Source of the DNA: an uncultured Oscillospiraceae bacterium
GTDB lineage: Bacteria; Bacillota; Clostridia; Oscillospirales; Oscillospiraceae
NCBI GenBank assembly: GCA_944387065.1
Contig: CALXDM010000003.1
Span: 62,001 to 126,000, forward strand
DNA length: 64,000 bases
Direction of reading: 5' to 3'
Made by a program: the position numbers and the translations under genes. The notes under the pieces were generated by a model. It was not told where the DNA came from and did not search any database. It saw only the letters and a program-made list of their open reading frames with translations. Positions 56,451-64,000 of the stretch are shown here, piece after piece. Each line of letters opens with the position of its first letter. Within the stretch, counting starts at the first letter, position 1.

Positions 56451-56580
56451 AAAAAAGAGACCATATCCGCCCAGGCGGATAAGTCTCATCATGAAAGGCC
56501 CGGCCAGGCGGCACGCCGCCAGTATGTTGACCGGGCCACAGCGCCCTGCCGGAGGACGCTGCCGACTACTCCCTTATCTG
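56451..56580 (-). promoter_or_regulatory. yybP-ykoY manganese riboswitch with terminator
   Basis: Read leftward, TAAGGGAGTAGTCGGCAGCG (near 56577-56558) is the first conserved loop of the motif, GGTCAACATACTGGCGG the middle, and TGATGAGAC the closing loop. It then runs into a terminator: GAGAC-T-TATCCGCC pairs with GGCGGATA-G-GTCTC, followed by TTTTTTTG (to 56451). Mn2+ binding should break the terminator and turn on mntP. Confidence 0.85.
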
Positions 56581-56585
56581 GTGCC

Positions 56586-56615
56586 ATTGTAGCGGTGGAA
56601 GGGATGGTTAGTCAA
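56586..56615 (-). promoter_or_regulatory. mntP promoter
   Basis: Minus-strand TTGACT (56615-56610), 18 bases, TACAAT (56591-56586), just ahead of the riboswitch. Confidence 0.7.
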
Positions 56616-56802
56616 TGCTAATTTTGGCGGGGCAAGGGCTAGGTCGGAACAGGCGGGGAAACTGGAGGTTTTGTCCAAAAATCCGTGAACAAATCATAAA
56701 CTTTCGGTCAGAACGGTTGCTTACAGGGGTGGAAACAGGTAAGATACAACTACAAAGGATCGAGTTCCAGGCGAAATCTAATCTGGTAGGGCGGTGGGGC
56801 GC

Positions 56803-57504
56803 ATGAGCTACATTTCCTTTCAGGATGTGCGCAAGGAATATCAGATGGGCGAAGTGGTCATCAAAGCGGTGGATGGGGTGAACTTTGAAGTTGAAAAAGG
56901 GGAGTTTGCCATCATCGTGGGGCCATCCGGCGCGGGCAAGACCACGGTGCTGAATATGCTGGGCGGGATGGATCGGTGCACCTCCGGGCAGATCCTGGTG
57001 GACGGGGCCAGGGTGAGCGACTACAACGCCCGGCAGCTGACCGGCTACCGGCGGCACGACATCGGCTTTGTCTTTCAGTTCTATAATCTGGTGCAGAACC
57101 TGACCGCGCTGGAGAATGTGGAGCTGGCCGCCCAGATCTGCCGGGATCCCTTGCCCGCCCGGCAGGTGCTGGAGCACGTGGGGTTGGGCGACCGGCTGGA
57201 CAATTTCCCGGCCCAGCTGTCCGGCGGGGAACAGCAGCGGGTGGCCATCGCCCGGGCGCTGGCCAAAAACCCCAAGCTGCTGCTGTGCGATGAGCCTACA
57301 GGCGCCCTGGATTACATCACGGGCAAGGCCATCCTGAAGCTGCTGCAAGACACCTGCCGGCAGCAGGGCATGACGGTGGTGGTCATTACCCACAACACGG
57401 CTTTGACCCCCATGGCCGACCGGGTGATCCACATCAAGAACGGCAAGGTGGAGCGGCAGGAGCGCAACGACATGCCCGTCCCGGTGGAGGAGATCGAATG
57501 GTGA
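56803..57504 (+). CDS. ABC transporter ATP-binding protein, MacB/LolD type
   Basis: 233 residues from ATG 56803. Walker [11 protein letters not shown]-loop [14 protein letters not shown], signature LSGGEQQR, Walker [14 protein letters not shown]-loop ITHN. It overlaps the permease gene start by seven bases, so the two are coupled. Works with the FtsX-type permease that follows. Upstream 190 bases hold no gene. Confidence 0.92.
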   Translation: MSYISFQDVRKEYQMGEVVIKAVDGVNFEVEKGEFAIIVGPSGAGKTTVLNMLGGMDRCTSGQILVDGARVSDYNARQLTGYRRHDIGFVFQFYNLVQNLTALENVELAAQICRDPLPARQVLEHVGLGDRLDNFPAQLSGGEQQRVAIARALAKNPKLLLCDEPTGALDYITGKAILKLLQDTCRQQGMTVVVITHNTALTPMADRVIHIKNGKVERQERNDMPVPVEEIEW

Positions 57505-60443
57505 GACGAAAAAATCGCCTGACCACCGACGCGGTGCGGGAGATCAGGTTCACCTTCAGCCGCTTTTTCTCCATCCTGGTGCTGTCTGCGCTGGCGGTGG
57601 CCTTCCTGGCCGGCCTGCGCACCACCGCGCCGGACATGGAGTATACCGCCGACCGCTACTACGACCGCACCCATCTCATGGACGGCTATGTGATCTCCAC
57701 CCTGGGGCTGACCCAGGAGGATCTGGACGCGCTGGTCCAGGCCCCCGGCGTGACGGCGGTGGAGGGAGGGAAATCGCTGGAGGCCACGGTACAAGACGCC
57801 ATCGTGAGCGTGCGCTCCCTGCCCGAGCGGCTCAACCTGTTGGAGGTGGCCCAGGGGCGTCTGCCCCAGGCTGCGGACGAGTGCGTGACCGAGTCCCTGC
57901 TGATGGTGGAGCTTGGCCTGGAGGTGGGGGACACCCTGGAGCTGAGCGTGAACGGGGAGGGCGCGGGGGGGCTGCGCGCCACCCGCTACACGGTGGTGGG
58001 GGTGGTCAACAGCCCCCTGTATGTGGGCTCCGACCGGGACAGCTCCTCCCTGGGTGGGAGCGTGGACGGCTTTGTCTACCTGCCGGGAGAGAACTTTACC
58101 CAGGACTATTATACGGAAGGGTACTTTCTGCTGGAGGGGTTGGCGGAGCTGAACAGCTACGCCCAGGACTACGAGGATCGGCTGGAGACCTACCTGGACG
58201 GACTGGAGGGGCTGGCTCAGGAGCGGGCTCAGCTGCGGGCTGAGGAGCTGACCACTCAGGCCCAGGGGGAGATCGACGAAGGCCAGGCCCAGCTGGACGA
58301 GGCTCGCCAGGCCCTGGACGAGGGGCGGGCGGAGCTGGCCGCTGCTGGGCGGGAGTTGGAGGAAGGCTGGGCGGCGTATGAGGAAGGGCTGGCCGCTCTG
58401 GAGCGGGAGAGCGCCCAGGGCCGCCGGGAACTGGAGGCCGCCCGGCAGGATCTGGAGGCGGGCCAGGGGGATCTGGCGGCGGGCCGGGAACAGTACCAGG
58501 CCGGGCTGGCCCAGTACCAGCAGGCCCTGGCGGAATATGAGCAAAACCGGGACCAGTTGGACGGGCAGCAGGCACAGGTGACGCAGGGGTATGCCCAGTA
58601 CGAGGCGGCGCTGGAGCCCTATGTGGGCACCCCGTACTACGAGGTCATTTTGGAGCAGCTAGCCCCCCAGAAGGCCCAGCTGGACGCGGCCCAGGCCCAG
58701 GCGGACATCGACCAGGGGGAGGCGGAGCTGGAGCAGGCCCGGCAGGAGCTGGCCGACCTGGGAGAGGGGCAGTGGTATGTGCTGGGGCGCAATACCAACG
58801 CGGGGGTTGTGGGCTATGCCCAGGACGCGCAGCGGGTGAGCAACCTGGCCAATGTGTTCCCGGTGATCTTCTTCCTGGTGGCGGCCCTGGCCTGCCTGAC
58901 CACCATGACCCGGATGGTGGAGGATCAGCGCACCCAGATCGGCGCGCTCAAGGCCCTGGGCTTCTCCCGGCTGGCCATTTCCAAAAAGTACATCGGCTAC
59001 GCCTTCTGGGCCAGCCTTCTGGGCGGCGGGATCGGCCTGGCGGTGGGGTGCACCTTGATCCCGATGGTGATCGCCAACGCCTTCCAGATCCTGTATAACG
59101 TGCCCCCTCTAGAGTTTGCCTTCCAGCCGGTGGTGTGCGTGGTGGCGGTGCTGGCCGCCGTGGCGTGCACCACGGGGGCGGCGCTGTGGGCCTGCCTGTC
59201 CACGCTGATGGACACCCCGGCCAACCTGATGCGACCCAAGGCGCCCAAGCCGGGTCGCCGGGTGTTTTTGGAGTACATCCGCCCCCTGTGGCGCAGCCTG
59301 TCCTTCACCTGGAAGGTGACCATGCGCAACCTGTTTCGCTATCAGCGGCGCTTTTGGATGACGGTGGCCGGCATCGGCGGGTGCACGGCGCTGATCGTCA
59401 CCGGTTTTGGCCTGCACGAATCCATCTTCGACATCCTGGACAAACAGTTTGACGAGATCTTCCGCTACGACGCCACGACCAGCCTGGCCCAGACCGATCA
59501 GGAGGGCCAGGTGGAGCAGGTGCTGGATTACCTGGATCAGGCTCCGGAGGTGGCCGGGTGGCTGTTGTGCCACGAGTCCACCGTGGAACTTTCGGCAGGG
59601 GGGCAGGCCCAGAGCGGCTACCTGCTGGCGGTGGAGGACCCGGCGGGGATGGAGCCCTTCATACAGCTGCGCCACCGGCTAGATGACGAGCCGGTGCGCC
59701 TGGGGGAAGAGGGGGTGATCCTCACCGAGAAGCTGGCGGAGCTGCTGGAGGTGTCGCCGGGTGAGACGGTCACCCTGGAGCGGGATGGGGACCGAGCCCA
59801 GGCAGTGGTCACAGACGTGGTGGAGAATTACGTCTACCACTACGCCTACCTCACCGCTGCCAGCTATGAGGCGCTGTTTGGCCAGGCGCCGGAGGAGAAC
59901 ACGGTGCTGGTGGCCTATGAGGAAGGGGTGGACCAGGCCGCGTCGGACGGGGTGTCCGCCCACCTGATGGCTATGGAGGGGGTAGCCGCCTACTCTTACA
60001 TTGCCACCATCCGGGATTCCTTCACCAACAGCATGAACGCCATCAACTACGCGGTGGTCATCATCATCCTGGCTGCGGCGGCGCTGGCTTTCGTGGTGCT
60101 GTACAACCTGACCAACATCAACATCACCGAGCGCACCCGGGAGCTGGCCACCCTGAAGGTGCTGGGCTTCTATGACCGGGAGACCACGGCCTATGTGTAT
60201 CGGGAGAACCTGTTTCTCACCCTCTTCGGCATTGCGCTGGGACTGGGGTTGGGCCGGGTGCTCCACGCCTGGATGGTGGTGACGGTGGAGATCGACCTGG
60301 TCATGTTTGGACGCACCGCGCCGCTCTACGCCTATGTGCTGGCCGGGCTGCTGACGGTGGTGTTCTCCGCCGCGGTGAACGTGGCCGCCCACTTCCGGCT
60401 CAAGCGGGTGGACATGGTGGAGAGCTTAAAGACCGTGGAATGA
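57498..60443 (+). CDS. Large FtsX-type ABC permease with coiled-coil extracellular insert
   Basis: 981 residues. Membrane segments near 21-40, then a long extracytoplasmic part, then three segments at about 450-560, a second periplasmic-type domain, and three segments near 845-960; this is a full-length two-repeat FtsX/DUF214 permease. Residues about 230-430 form a heptad coiled coil (GEIDEGQAQLDEARQALDEG and so on), like the YhgE/YvcS-style outward arms. Likely moves or senses lipids, peptides or antibiotics; no substrate can be given. One operon with the ATPase. Confidence 0.87.
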   Translation: MVRRKNRLTTDAVREIRFTFSRFFSILVLSALAVAFLAGLRTTAPDMEYTADRYYDRTHLMDGYVISTLGLTQEDLDALVQAPGVTAVEGGKSLEATVQDAIVSVRSLPERLNLLEVAQGRLPQAADECVTESLLMVELGLEVGDTLELSVNGEGAGGLRATRYTVVGVVNSPLYVGSDRDSSSLGGSVDGFVYLPGENFTQDYYTEGYFLLEGLAELNSYAQDYEDRLETYLDGLEGLAQERAQLRAEELTTQAQGEIDEGQAQLDEARQALDEGRAELAAAGRELEEGWAAYEEGLAALERESAQGRRELEAARQDLEAGQGDLAAGREQYQAGLAQYQQALAEYEQNRDQLDGQQAQVTQGYAQYEAALEPYVGTPYYEVILEQLAPQKAQLDAAQAQADIDQGEAELEQARQELADLGEGQWYVLGRNTNAGVVGYAQDAQRVSNLANVFPVIFFLVAALACLTTMTRMVEDQRTQIGALKALGFSRLAISKKYIGYAFWASLLGGGIGLAVGCTLIPMVIANAFQILYNVPPLEFAFQPVVCVVAVLAAVACTTGAALWACLSTLMDTPANLMRPKAPKPGRRVFLEYIRPLWRSLSFTWKVTMRNLFRYQRRFWMTVAGIGGCTALIVTGFGLHESIFDILDKQFDEIFRYDATTSLAQTDQEGQVEQVLDYLDQAPEVAGWLLCHESTVELSAGGQAQSGYLLAVEDPAGMEPFIQLRHRLDDEPVRLGEEGVILTEKLAELLEVSPGETVTLERDGDRAQAVVTDVVENYVYHYAYLTAASYEALFGQAPEENTVLVAYEEGVDQAASDGVSAHLMAMEGVAAYSYIATIRDSFTNSMNAINYAVVIIILAAAALAFVVLYNLTNINITERTRELATLKVLGFYDRETTAYVYRENLFLTLFGIALGLGLGRVLHAWMVVTVEIDLVMFGRTAPLYAYVLAGLLTVVFSAAVNVAAHFRLKRVDMVESLKTVE

Positions 60444-60452
60444 GGGCTGATG

Positions 60453-60490
60453 AAGCAGGAGCGCGGGCCAAACGGCCCGCGCTCCTGCTT
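60453..60490. terminator. Bidirectional terminator between permease and sugar ABC ATPase
   Basis: AAGCAGGAGCGCGGGCC (60453-60469) pairs with GGCCCGCGCTCCTGCTT (60474-60490), then TTGGG. Confidence 0.85.
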
Positions 60491-60525
60491 TTGGGTTGGC
60501 TTGGGTTTTATCTGGGAGGGGACGG

Positions 60526-61665
60526 TCAGAGCAGGTTGCACCCGGACTCCCGGTGAAACAGGTGCAGCAGGCCGCCGGGCAGCGCCAAGGACAGCCAGGA
60601 GCCCCGGGGGATGCCCCCTTGATGGAGGGGCAGCTCACCGGTGGATACGCACAGGGCCACGTCCTGGGCCGCGCAGCCCTTCAGGGGGACGGCCACGCGC
60701 AGGTGCAGCGCGCTGCCCACCCGCTCAGAGTCCACGACCGTGCCGCCCAGGCTGCCGGCCCCGTTGCCTGCCTCGTCTGGACGGGGAAGGATGTGCTCCG
60801 GTCGCACGCCCAGCCGGATCTCTTGGCCGGGGATCCCCCGGTCCGCCAGCCGTGCCTGGGTCATGGGGGGCAGGTCGATCCGGACGTCGGCCAGCTCTAT
60901 GTAGTAGGCGCCGGCCTGCTTGACCAGCAGCGCGTCAAAAAAGTTCATCTGGGGCGTGCCGATGAAGCTGGCCACAAACAGGTTCGCGGGATGATCGAAC
61001 ACCTCCCGGGGGGTGCCCGCCTGCTGGATGCGGCCGTCCTTCATGATGACCACCCAGTCGCCCAGGGCCATGGCCTCGCTCTGGTCATGGGTGACGTAGA
61101 GGAAAGCGGCGCGGGTGCGCTGGCGCAGTCTGCTCAGCTCGGCGCGCATCTGGGCGCGCAGCCCGGCGTCCAGGTTGGACAGGGGTTCGTCCATCAGGAA
61201 TAGCTGGGGATCCTGGACGATGGCCCGGCCCAGGGCCGCCCGCTGGCGCTGGCCGCCGGACAGGGCCGCCGGCTTGCGGGCCAGGCAGGGGGTGATGCCC
61301 AGCAGGTCGGCGGCCCGCTTGACCCGGCGGTTGATCTCGTGGGGAGGCAGCCTGTGCCGTTTCAGGGCAAAGGCCATGTTGTCGTATACCGTCATGTGGG
61401 GGTGGAAGGCGCAGCTTGGAAAGACCGTGGCGACGTCCCTGGCCTGGGGCTCCACGCGGTTCATCAGCTGCCCGCCGATGTACAGCTGGCCTGAGGAGAT
61501 CTCCTCCAGGCCCGCCACCATGCGCAGGAGGGTGGACTTGCCGCACCCGGAGGGGCCCACTAAGACGACAAACTGACGATCATCCACCTCCAGGTTGAAG
61601 TCGCGCACGGCGACAACTCCGCCGTCATAGACCTTGGTGATGCCCTTCAGGTTCACACTTGCCAT
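60526..61665 (-). CDS. MsmK/UgpC-like sugar ABC ATPase with altered Q-loop
   Basis: 379 residues from ATG 61665. Walker A GPSGCGKST (38-46), signature LSGGQRQ (135-141), Walker B FLMDEPLSNLD, H-loop VTHDQSEAM and C-terminal TOBE domain with GVRPEHIL place it in the CUT1 carbohydrate ATPase class that powers shared permeases. The Q-loop glutamine (VFQ in relatives) is Pro83 here (VFPSCAF), a CAA-to-CCA difference. No permease or solute-binding gene is adjacent. Whether it is active is open. Confidence 0.85.
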   Translation of the reverse strand: MASVNLKGITKVYDGGVVAVRDFNLEVDDRQFVVLVGPSGCGKSTLLRMVAGLEEISSGQLYIGGQLMNRVEPQARDVATVFPSCAFHPHMTVYDNMAFALKRHRLPPHEINRRVKRAADLLGITPCLARKPAALSGGQRQRAALGRAIVQDPQLFLMDEPLSNLDAGLRAQMRAELSRLRQRTRAAFLYVTHDQSEAMALGDWVVIMKDGRIQQAGTPREVFDHPANLFVASFIGTPQMNFFDALLVKQAGAYYIELADVRIDLPPMTQARLADRGIPGQEIRLGVRPEHILPRPDEAGNGAGSLGGTVVDSERVGSALHLRVAVPLKGCAAQDVALCVSTGELPLHQGGIPRGSWLSLALPGGLLHLFHRESGCNLL

Positions 61666-61792
61666 AGGCGTGGGCCGTGGCCGGACTGCCTGGGCAAGCC
61701 CGGTCTCGCCGCCCGGGGCTGTCCCGGGGACCTTACGGCAACTCTCCGCATTGCCGCACCGCCGGCCGGCGGGACGTTCCTCCTTTTTCGTT

Positions 61793-61838
61793 CCCGTCCG
61801 GGTTATGGGAAGGACCCAGGGGGAGTAACCCGGACGGG
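61793..61838 (-). promoter_or_regulatory. Hairpin in the leader of the MsmK-like gene
   Basis: Leftward, CCCGTCCGGGTTA (61838-61826) pairs perfectly with TAACCCGGACGGG (61805-61793) around a 20-base loop of pyrimidine-rich sequence, followed by AAAAAGGAGG that has no start codon close by. The 475-base gap 61666-62140 holds this hairpin, a minus-strand promoter and nothing else clear. Confidence 0.45.
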
Positions 61839-61958
61839 TGGATTGTAGCGGGTGGGCCGGTTGGCTGGCAGCGCGGCCAGGCCGCCTGGAGACGGAGTTT
61901 GTACGTTGTGCTGCTCTTTTTCCACAAAAATCGCCATGGGATAGATCAGATTGTCTAT

Positions 61959-61988
61959 AATATAACACGGGAAGCGGGGGCAGGTCAA
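61959..61988 (-). promoter_or_regulatory. MsmK-like gene promoter
   Basis: Minus-strand TTGACC (61988-61983), 18 bases, TATATT (61964-61959). It leaves a leader of about 290 bases before the ATG. Confidence 0.55.
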
Positions 61989-62140
61989 CCGGGAACTGCC
62001 CGATTGGGCGGTCTGAAAAGGGGATGGGCAGGAAAAAAGGGTCGCATTTCCTGTGCCGGTGTGCTATAATCGTCAAGCGGTTCCGGCCGGAGGCCGGAGC
62101 GCCAGCGCGCAAGCAGCACAGAGAAAAGAGGACAAGACCC

Positions 62141-63013
62141 GTGGAGAAAAAACGCTTTGGGGACCGGCGCGACGGGCGCCGGGTGCGGGATCTGGATGGG
62201 ATGCACGCGGTGATGCCTCATCTGATGCCCAAGCGGGCGGACGCGGAGGTGTACCTATCGGCGAAGATGGACGTCACCGCCGCGCTGGCCTATCTGGAGG
62301 AGAAGAACGCGGGGGCGGGAGAGACCCGGGCCACCCTGTTCCATTGCTTTCTCATGGCGGTGGCCAAGACGGTGTGGATGCGCCCGCTGCTCAACCGGTT
62401 TGTGTCGGGGCGGCGGGTCTACCAGCGGGATGAGATCACCCTGGGCTTTGTGGTCAAGCGCCGCTTTGAGGATCACAGCGAGGAGAGCCTGATGGTGACC
62501 GCCGCCCGGGAGGACTGGACCCTGTCCCAGGTGACCGAGCTGGTGGCGGGCAAGGCGGGACAAGTCCGGGGTCAGGCCCGCTTTGGGGTGGACGGCGCGC
62601 TCAACACTGTGGGGCGGCTGCCCCGCTGGCTGACGATGTTCATCGTGTGGGGCTACCGCACCCTGGACTTCTTCGGGCGGGTGCCCCGGGCCCTGGCCGC
62701 GGAGGACCCCAACTACGCCACCGTGTTCTTCAGCAACCTGGGCTCCATCCAGAGCCCTGCGGTGTACCATCACCTGAACAACCACGGCACCAACTCCATC
62801 ATGGTGACCATCGGCACCATTCACAAGGAGGAGCTGCTGCAAGCGGACGGCAGCCGGGTAGTGCGGGACGTGGTGGACGTGGGGGTCACGCTGGATGAGC
62901 GGATCGCGGACGGGTTCTACTTTGGCCGCTCTTGGAAGATCGTCCAGCGCCTGCTGTCCCAGCCCGAGTTGCTGGACCGCCCTTTGAAGGAGGAAATGGA
63001 CCTTGTCGATTAA
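62141..63013 (+). CDS. Stand-alone E2-type acyltransferase domain protein
   Basis: 290 residues from GTG 62141 (AGAGGACAAGACCC before it). The sequence follows the catalytic domain of 2-oxoacid dehydrogenase E2 / chloramphenicol acetyltransferase fold: RATLFHCFLMAVAKTVWMRPLLNRFV, FFSNLGSIQSPAVYHHL and the C-terminal active site region VGVTLDERIADG. Relatives carry D-H-R-x-x-D-G; here His is Glu (252-254 reads DER), so ordinary transacylation is doubtful. It has no lipoyl domain. Coupled to the ligase gene, which starts inside its end. Confidence 0.75.
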   Translation: MEKKRFGDRRDGRRVRDLDGMHAVMPHLMPKRADAEVYLSAKMDVTAALAYLEEKNAGAGETRATLFHCFLMAVAKTVWMRPLLNRFVSGRRVYQRDEITLGFVVKRRFEDHSEESLMVTAAREDWTLSQVTELVAGKAGQVRGQARFGVDGALNTVGRLPRWLTMFIVWGYRTLDFFGRVPRALAAEDPNYATVFFSNLGSIQSPAVYHHLNNHGTNSIMVTIGTIHKEELLQADGSRVVRDVVDVGVTLDERIADGFYFGRSWKIVQRLLSQPELLDRPLKEEMDLVD

Positions 63014-64000
63014 AAAGCACACCGAGGTTAAGACGCCTTGGCTGACCGCCCGGGGGGAGACGCCCGCCCACCTGGAATATTTCGGGGGCACCATGTACCA
63101 GGCGGTGGAGGCGTGCGCCCAGCGGTATCCCGACCAAACGGCCTACCTGTTTATGGGCAAAAAGACCAGCTACCGGGTGATGATGCAGCAGATCGACCTG
63201 TGCGCCCGGGCGCTGAAGGCCATTGGGGTGCGCCCCGGCGACCGGGTGACGGTGGCGCTGCCCAACTGCCCCCAGGCGGTGAGCGTGTTCTACGCCATCA
63301 ACCTGGTGGGGGCGGTGGCCAACATGATCCACCCCCTGTCCAGCCAGCGGGAGATCGAGTTCTTCCTGAAGGAGTCGGGCTCGATTTTTGCCATTACCCT
63401 GGACCAGTTCTACCACAAGTTTGAGGCCATCCGCCAGAATGTGAACCTGGACAACATCGTGCTGGCCTCCATCCAGGACGCGCTGTCCACCCCCATCAAG
63501 GCCGGCTATATGCTCACCGAGGGCCGCAAGCTGAAAAAGATCCCCAAGGACGCGCCTGTCCTGCGGTGGAACGAGTTCCTGGGCCGGGGTCGGGCCTACC
63601 ATTGGCACTACCGGGCCCAGCGGCGGGCGGACGACGTGGCCGTCATCCTGTACTCAGGGGGGACCACGGGAACCACCAAGGGCATCCTGCTCACCAGCCT
63701 GAACTTCAACGCTTTGGGGGCCCAGGTGATCGCCACCAACCCCATGTTCCGCCCGGGGGACAAGATGCTGGCGGTGATGCCGGTGTTCCACGGCTTTGGC
63801 CTGGGCATCTGCATCCACACCATGCTGGTCAACGGCGGCTGCTGCATCCTGGTGCCCCGGTTCACCGCGGCCAGCTATGCCAAGCTGCTGCTCAAGCACC
63901 GGTGCAACTTCATCGCCGGTGTGCCCACCCTGTACGAGGCGCTACTGCGTCTGCCCGCGATGAAGCGGGCCGACCTGAGCTGCCTGAAGGGGGTGTTCTC
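63003..64000 (+). CDS. AMP-dependent acyl-CoA synthetase, 3' end beyond window
   Basis: 332 residues visible from TTG 63003, set by AAGGAGGAAATGGACC. The adenylation motif YSGGTTGTTKGI appears near residue 217, PVFHGFGLG near 260, and FIAGVPTLYEAL near 305, as in long-chain or aryl acyl-CoA ligases. It activates a carboxylic acid as acyl-AMP then acyl-CoA. The gene overlaps the E2-like gene by 11 bases. Together they may handle an acyl group (activation, then transfer). The C-terminal subdomain is outside the window. Confidence 0.85.
   Translation, partial: MSIKKHTEVKTPWLTARGETPAHLEYFGGTMYQAVEACAQRYPDQTAYLFMGKKTSYRVMMQQIDLCARALKAIGVRPGDRVTVALPNCPQAVSVFYAINLVGAVANMIHPLSSQREIEFFLKESGSIFAITLDQFYHKFEAIRQNVNLDNIVLASIQDALSTPIKAGYMLTEGRKLKKIPKDAPVLRWNEFLGRGRAYHWHYRAQRRADDVAVILYSGGTTGTTKGILLTSLNFNALGAQVIATNPMFRPGDKMLAVMPVFHGFGLGICIHTMLVNGGCCILVPRFTAASYAKLLLKHRCNFIAGVPTLYEALLRLPAMKRADLSCLKGVF

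Overview
The window looks like a chromosome segment of a GC-rich, low-spore-marker Clostridia bacterium of the Oscillospiraceae type (Flavonifractor / Intestinimonas / Lawsonibacter-like). The evidence is gene content and signals, not a database match. There is a large Gram-positive SRP RNA directly upstream of dnaX, a T-box leader in front of ilvB, an IreB-family regulator, a DUF1540 Cys-rich protein, a DivIVA-like protein, a short-form ArgC, a yybP-ykoY manganese leader before mntP, AGGAGG ribosome sites and frequent TTG/GTG starts. Most of the window is very GC-rich. The first 8.1 kb are visibly AT-richer and use different codons.

Region 1 (1-8.2 kb) is an accessory island. It holds a flippase cut by the window edge, a decayed response regulator, an iron alcohol dehydrogenase, and then a compact cassette: a 339-aa protein with a BtrH/C39-like middle, a 31-residue peptide ending Gly-Cys-Gly-Cys, an FtsX-type permease, its ATPase, a truncated protein resembling the N-terminus of a radical SAM peptide maturase, direct repeats, and a CPBP membrane protease of a type often used for self-immunity. 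The island abuts the 3' end of a tRNA-Ala gene, and fragments of that tRNA's terminator hairpin recur inside it. This is the best candidate for an undescribed peptide natural-product system.

Region 2 (8.2-30 kb) is core housekeeping: tRNA-Ala, SRP RNA, dnaX-ybaB, a Nudix/sirtuin/uridine phosphorylase/DegV run, ilvD facing a T-box-controlled ilvB-ilvN-ilvC operon, cca, pyk, a MarR regulator, a CNNM-type transporter, and a translationally coupled ppa-glf-glycosyltransferase operon.

Region 3 (29.4-43.7 kb) has a DivIVA-like gene coupled to an orphan fumarase beta-type gene, a ferredoxin, a Clp ATPase without its N-domain, and then a near-complete arginine operon (argG-[Mrr nuclease]-argH-argC-argJ-argB-argD-argF) making arginine from glutamate through the cyclic acetyl route. 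It is followed by surface and cell-envelope genes: a transglutaminase lipoprotein, IreB, and an SH3-NlpC/P60 hydrolase.

Region 4 (45-64 kb) contains an ABC-F protein, rpoB-rpoC driven by its own promoter without rplJL upstream, mntP behind a manganese riboswitch, a MacB/FtsX-type ABC exporter, an orphan MsmK-like sugar ABC ATPase with an altered Q-loop, and an E2-like acyltransferase coupled to an acyl-CoA synthetase that runs off the window. Boundaries between convergent genes are marked by strong hairpin terminators almost everywhere.
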